The notes under the pieces: generated by a model
Databases searched by the model: none
The model's input: the letters and a program-made list of their open reading frames with translations, nothing else
What the model was told of the DNA's origin: nothing
Program-made: the position numbers and the translations under genes
Part shown: positions 60,778 through 64,000 of the stretch, in pieces
How positions within the stretch are numbered: the stretch's first letter is position 1
How the letters are laid out: each line of letters starts with the position of its first letter
Source: Luteitalea pratensis
Lineage (GTDB): Bacteria > Acidobacteriota > Vicinamibacteria > Vicinamibacterales > Vicinamibacteraceae
DNA length: 64,000 nucleotides
Direction: 5' to 3'
NCBI RefSeq assembly: GCF_001618865.1
Contig: NZ_CP015136.1
Coordinates: 4,003,001 to 4,067,000, forward strand

Positions 60778-60803
60778 GGACGCCTCGGAGAGGCGTCCCT
60801 ACC
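60778..60803 (-). repeat. Inverted REP-like hairpin closing the array
   Basis: Minus-strand copy of the GGACGCCTC/GAGGCGTCC stem type with GTAG foot at 60799-60802. It faces the five plus-strand copies, making a mixed-type inverted cluster, 22 bp before the aldo/keto reductase start. Confidence 0.9.
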
Positions 60804-60813
60804 TCGATACACA

Positions 60814-60819
60814 TAGAAT
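60814..60819 (+). promoter_or_regulatory. Candidate -10 box for the aldo/keto reductase gene
   Basis: TAGAAT ends 6 nt before ATG 60826, and there is no ribosome site. Initiation about 7 nt downstream would make a leaderless mRNA. A -35 box is not clear. Low-confidence call. Confidence 0.35.
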
Positions 60820-60825
60820 CTACCA

Positions 60826-61803
60826 ATGCAGACACGCCAACTCGGGCGCACCGACCTTCACATCACGGCGATCGGCTTCGGAGCGTGGGCCATCGGCGGC
60901 GAATGGCGCTTCGGTTGGGGCCCCCAGGACGATACCGACTCCATTGCGGCCATCCGGCAGGCAGTCAGCCGCGGCATGAACTGGATCGACACGGCGCCGG
61001 CATATGGTCTCGGGCATTCTGAGGAGGTGGTCGCCAGCGCACTCGCGGACATTCCGCGCGCCGACCGGCCGTACGTCTTCACGAAGTGCAGCCTCGTATG
61101 GGGCGAGGATCGGGTCGTCACGCATGACGTGTCGGGCCCGTCCATCCGCCGTGAAGTCGAGGAAAGCCTGCGCCGGCTCCAGATGGACGCCATCGACCTC
61201 TACCAGATTCACTGGCCGCGCTGGCATTCGGCGCCGGCGCCGTCACCGGGCAGCGTCGCCGAAGCGTGGGAGACACTGGCTGACCTGAAGCAGCAGGGGA
61301 AGGTCCGCCATATCGGTGTCTCGAACTTCACCGTCAACGACCTCGAGACCGCCGAGGCCATCGCGCCAGTCGGGTCATTGCAGCCGCCATACTCGATGCT
61401 GCGCCGTGGCATCGAAGCCGACCTGCTGCCGTATTGCCGCGACAAGAACATCGGTGTGCTCGGGTACAGCCCGATGCTGTCGGGCCTGCTGACCGGCGCG
61501 ATGACGCGTGAGCGGATCGCGGCACTGGCCGACAGCGACTGGCGTCGGAACAACAAGGAATTCCAGGAGCCGCAGCTCTCGGCCAACCTTGTGCTCGTCG
61601 ACCTCTTGCGCGCCATTGGCGCGCGCCACGGGCGGTCGGCGGGGGAGGTCGCCATCGCATGGACGCTCCGGCATCCGGTCGTGACGGCCGCCATCGTCGG
61701 CGGCCGATCGGCGGCGCAGGTCGATGGCGTGGTCGGCGCGGCCGGGTTCACGTTGTCGTCCGGAGAACTGGCGGAGATCGAACACGCGCTGCCGCGTGCC
61801 TGA
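60826..61803 (+). CDS. Aldo/keto reductase
   Basis: NADPH-dependent oxidoreductase of the AKR superfamily, 325 aa. The catalytic tetrad is visible: Asp55 and Tyr60 (NWIDTAPAYGLGHSEE), Lys87 (FTKCSLVW) and His129 (LYQIHWP). Cofactor-site motifs are IGVSNFTV, LQPPYSMLRR, LGYSPMLSGLLTG and the C-terminal AIVGGRSAAQVD. The sequence is of the YajO/Tas-like or pyridoxal-reductase-like type. Substrate unknown. The serine dehydratase gene follows 3 nt after the stop codon, so they are probably co-transcribed. Confidence 0.93.
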   Translation: MQTRQLGRTDLHITAIGFGAWAIGGEWRFGWGPQDDTDSIAAIRQAVSRGMNWIDTAPAYGLGHSEEVVASALADIPRADRPYVFTKCSLVWGEDRVVTHDVSGPSIRREVEESLRRLQMDAIDLYQIHWPRWHSAPAPSPGSVAEAWETLADLKQQGKVRHIGVSNFTVNDLETAEAIAPVGSLQPPYSMLRRGIEADLLPYCRDKNIGVLGYSPMLSGLLTGAMTRERIAALADSDWRRNNKEFQEPQLSANLVLVDLLRAIGARHGRSAGEVAIAWTLRHPVVTAAIVGGRSAAQVDGVVGAAGFTLSSGELAEIEHALPRA

Positions 61804-61806
61804 GGC

Positions 61807-63225
<1,419 letters not shown>

Positions 63226-63250
63226 GTCGCGTCGACAGACGCGACACGAG

Positions 63251-63280
63251 GTAGCCTGCAGGCTGCAGGCTGCAGCCTAC
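63251..63280. repeat. Palindromic 30-bp repeat with GTAG/CTAC ends
   Basis: Starts GTAGCCTGCAG and ends CTGCAGCCTAC. It reads the same on both strands except at four positions and is built of a 7-bp period around CTGCAG. It may be a second REP-like family, or part of the terminator region. Only one copy was seen in the window. Confidence 0.6.
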
Positions 63281-63284
63281 GAGA

Positions 63285-63312
63285 AAGGGCCGACTCGATC
63301 CAGTCGGCCCTT
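63285..63312. terminator. Bidirectional terminator hairpin
   Basis: Perfect 11-bp stem AAGGGCCGACT/AGTCGGCCCTT with a 6-nt loop, between the convergent sdaA and RRM genes. T tracts are short on both sides (CCCTTCG on plus, CCCTTTCTC on minus). Confidence 0.75.
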
Positions 63313-63317
63313 CGTTC

Positions 63318-63725
63318 CTACCAGCGTGGCTCGCGACGGCCACCGCCGCCACCACCGCCGCCATACCCTCCACCACCGCGACCACCGCCGCCGCCCGGCT
63401 TGCGCCCGCCACCACCACCGGGGCGGCCGCCACCGAATCCACCGCCCCCACCACCGAAGTCGCCGGGGCCGCGCTCCGGACGGGGACGCGCTTCGTTCAC
63501 CGCAATCGCGCGGCCACCGAGCTGCGCGCCATCGAATTGCTGGATCGCCTTCTGGGCGTCGTCGTCGTTCGCCATCGAGACGAACGCGAAACCGCGTGGG
63601 CGGCCGGTCATGCGATCGCGCATGACGGTGACGCTCTCCACGGCACCAGCCTGCGCGAACATCTCCTCGAGTTCGGGCTCACTGATCTGGTATGGGATGT
63701 TCCCGACGAACAGGCTCTTCGCCAC
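63318..63725 (-). CDS. Glycine-rich RNA-recognition-motif protein
   Basis: Small RNA-binding protein of 135 aa. One RRM (residues 2-80) has RNP2 LFVGNIPYQI and RNP1 RGFAFVSM. A Gly/Arg/Pro-rich tail (about 90-135, mostly GGGG with R, F and Y) follows, like cyanobacterial and plant glycine-rich RRM proteins. GTG 63725 is chosen because AGGAGG lies 7 nt upstream. Such proteins are often cold-induced and bind mRNA; that role is inferred from the family. It stands alone with its own terminator. Confidence 0.93.
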   Translation of the reverse strand: MAKSLFVGNIPYQISEPELEEMFAQAGAVESVTVMRDRMTGRPRGFAFVSMANDDDAQKAIQQFDGAQLGGRAIAVNEARPRPERGPGDFGGGGGGFGGGRPGGGGGRKPGGGGGRGGGGYGGGGGGGGRREPRW

Positions 63726-64000
63726 TGCCGATCCTCCTTGCCTGACGATGCCGGCCGCGTCCCGGGGAGGGTCCACGACCACTCGGAAGATGCCGGAGGC
63801 CTCGTGGTCTCCGCTCACAGGCACGCGAGCAGAATCGAGTCAGGCGGGCTCGAAACTCGTGGCGTAGAGTCTGGCTGTCCTTCCAACCTGTGACGGTACC
63901 ACTGAGGCGCGTCGCCTGCAACGGGTGGCGACCCCTCGACGAACCTGAGTGGACAGGCACCACCGGAGTCGCTTGCCTCGGCCCGTGGCTCGTGCATACA
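63726..64000. other. No supported gene
   Basis: Leader of the RRM gene and further sequence to the window edge. Short open frames exist on both strands, but none shows recognisable motifs or a ribosome site. A gene entering from the right cannot be excluded. Confidence 0.5.

Noticed and set aside
63815-63997. Short minus-strand frame at the window edge
   Set aside because: No ribosome site, motifs or support from codon pattern; left as unassigned.

Overview
The window is about 64 kb of GC-rich bacterial chromosome with tightly packed, often overlapping genes. Gene content points to Acidobacteriota, most likely a Vicinamibacteria (Luteitalea-like) organism. The pointers are an XrtA exosortase/PEP-CTERM exopolysaccharide locus, a Ser/Thr kinase fused to a beta-propeller, an AttH-like/ABC cluster, and dispersed palindromic repeats starting GGTAGGGAC. 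Taxonomy is inferred from gene content, not from a marker gene. No tRNA, rRNA, CRISPR array or transposase gene was found.

Layout. (1) 1-4838: the 5' part of a UDP-sugar dehydrogenase (minus), then a tyrosine-catabolism run: HPPD, an unknown 311-aa protein and fumarylacetoacetase, followed by a YdcF-like protein. (2) 4856-9431, minus: a UbiA-type prenyltransferase, the TIGR03087 glycosyltransferase, a PEP-CTERM substrate protein behind a good sigma-54 promoter, and rfbC/rfbA. (3) 9864-26919, plus: TIGR03790-TPR protein, PrsT, exosortase, EpsI-like protein, membrane sulfatase-fold enzyme, Wzm/Wzt ABC exporter, methyltransferases, a WbsX/GH99-like protein, glycosyltransferases and the O-glycosylation ligase. 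(4) 27175-29468, minus: a Tat-exported unknown and a GT2. (5) 29605-34862, plus: a GT87-like membrane protein, four sugar-transfer genes' worth of glycosyltransferases and an acyltransferase. (6) 51140 down to 34963, minus: one near-continuous 13-gene operon headed by a sigma-54 activator. It continues with the OPX export protein, beta-barrel, chain-length protein, AAA ATPase, BY-kinase, priming glycosyltransferase, two deacetylases, a carbamoyltransferase, a degenerate carbamoyltransferase-like paralogue and a PcRGLX/YetA-like protein. (7) 51508-63725: an ABC transporter with an AttH/CrtC-like hydrolase, VanZ, aat, kinase-propeller, aldo/keto reductase, L-serine dehydratase and a glycine-rich RRM protein.

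Regions 2 to 6 read as one exopolysaccharide and protein-sorting programme. Nucleotide sugars are supplied (UDP-sugar dehydrogenase, RfbA/RfbC), loaded on lipid by the priming transferase, extended by many GT2/GT4 enzymes, decorated (deacetylases, carbamoyl- and acyltransferase), exported (Wzm/Wzt and/or OPX-Wzz-BY-kinase), and tied to XrtA processing of PEP-CTERM proteins.

The most unusual signal is a family of REP-like hairpins. Each has a GTAG foot, a 9-bp stem and a TCC loop. Three stem versions differ by paired (compensatory) changes. Copies occur as inverted pairs and as a 5 x 55-bp intergenic array. They also lie inside three adjacent coding genes (52164-56961), where sub-fragments have been amplified with periods of 18, 15 and 21 bp, all multiples of three, which keeps the reading frames open.
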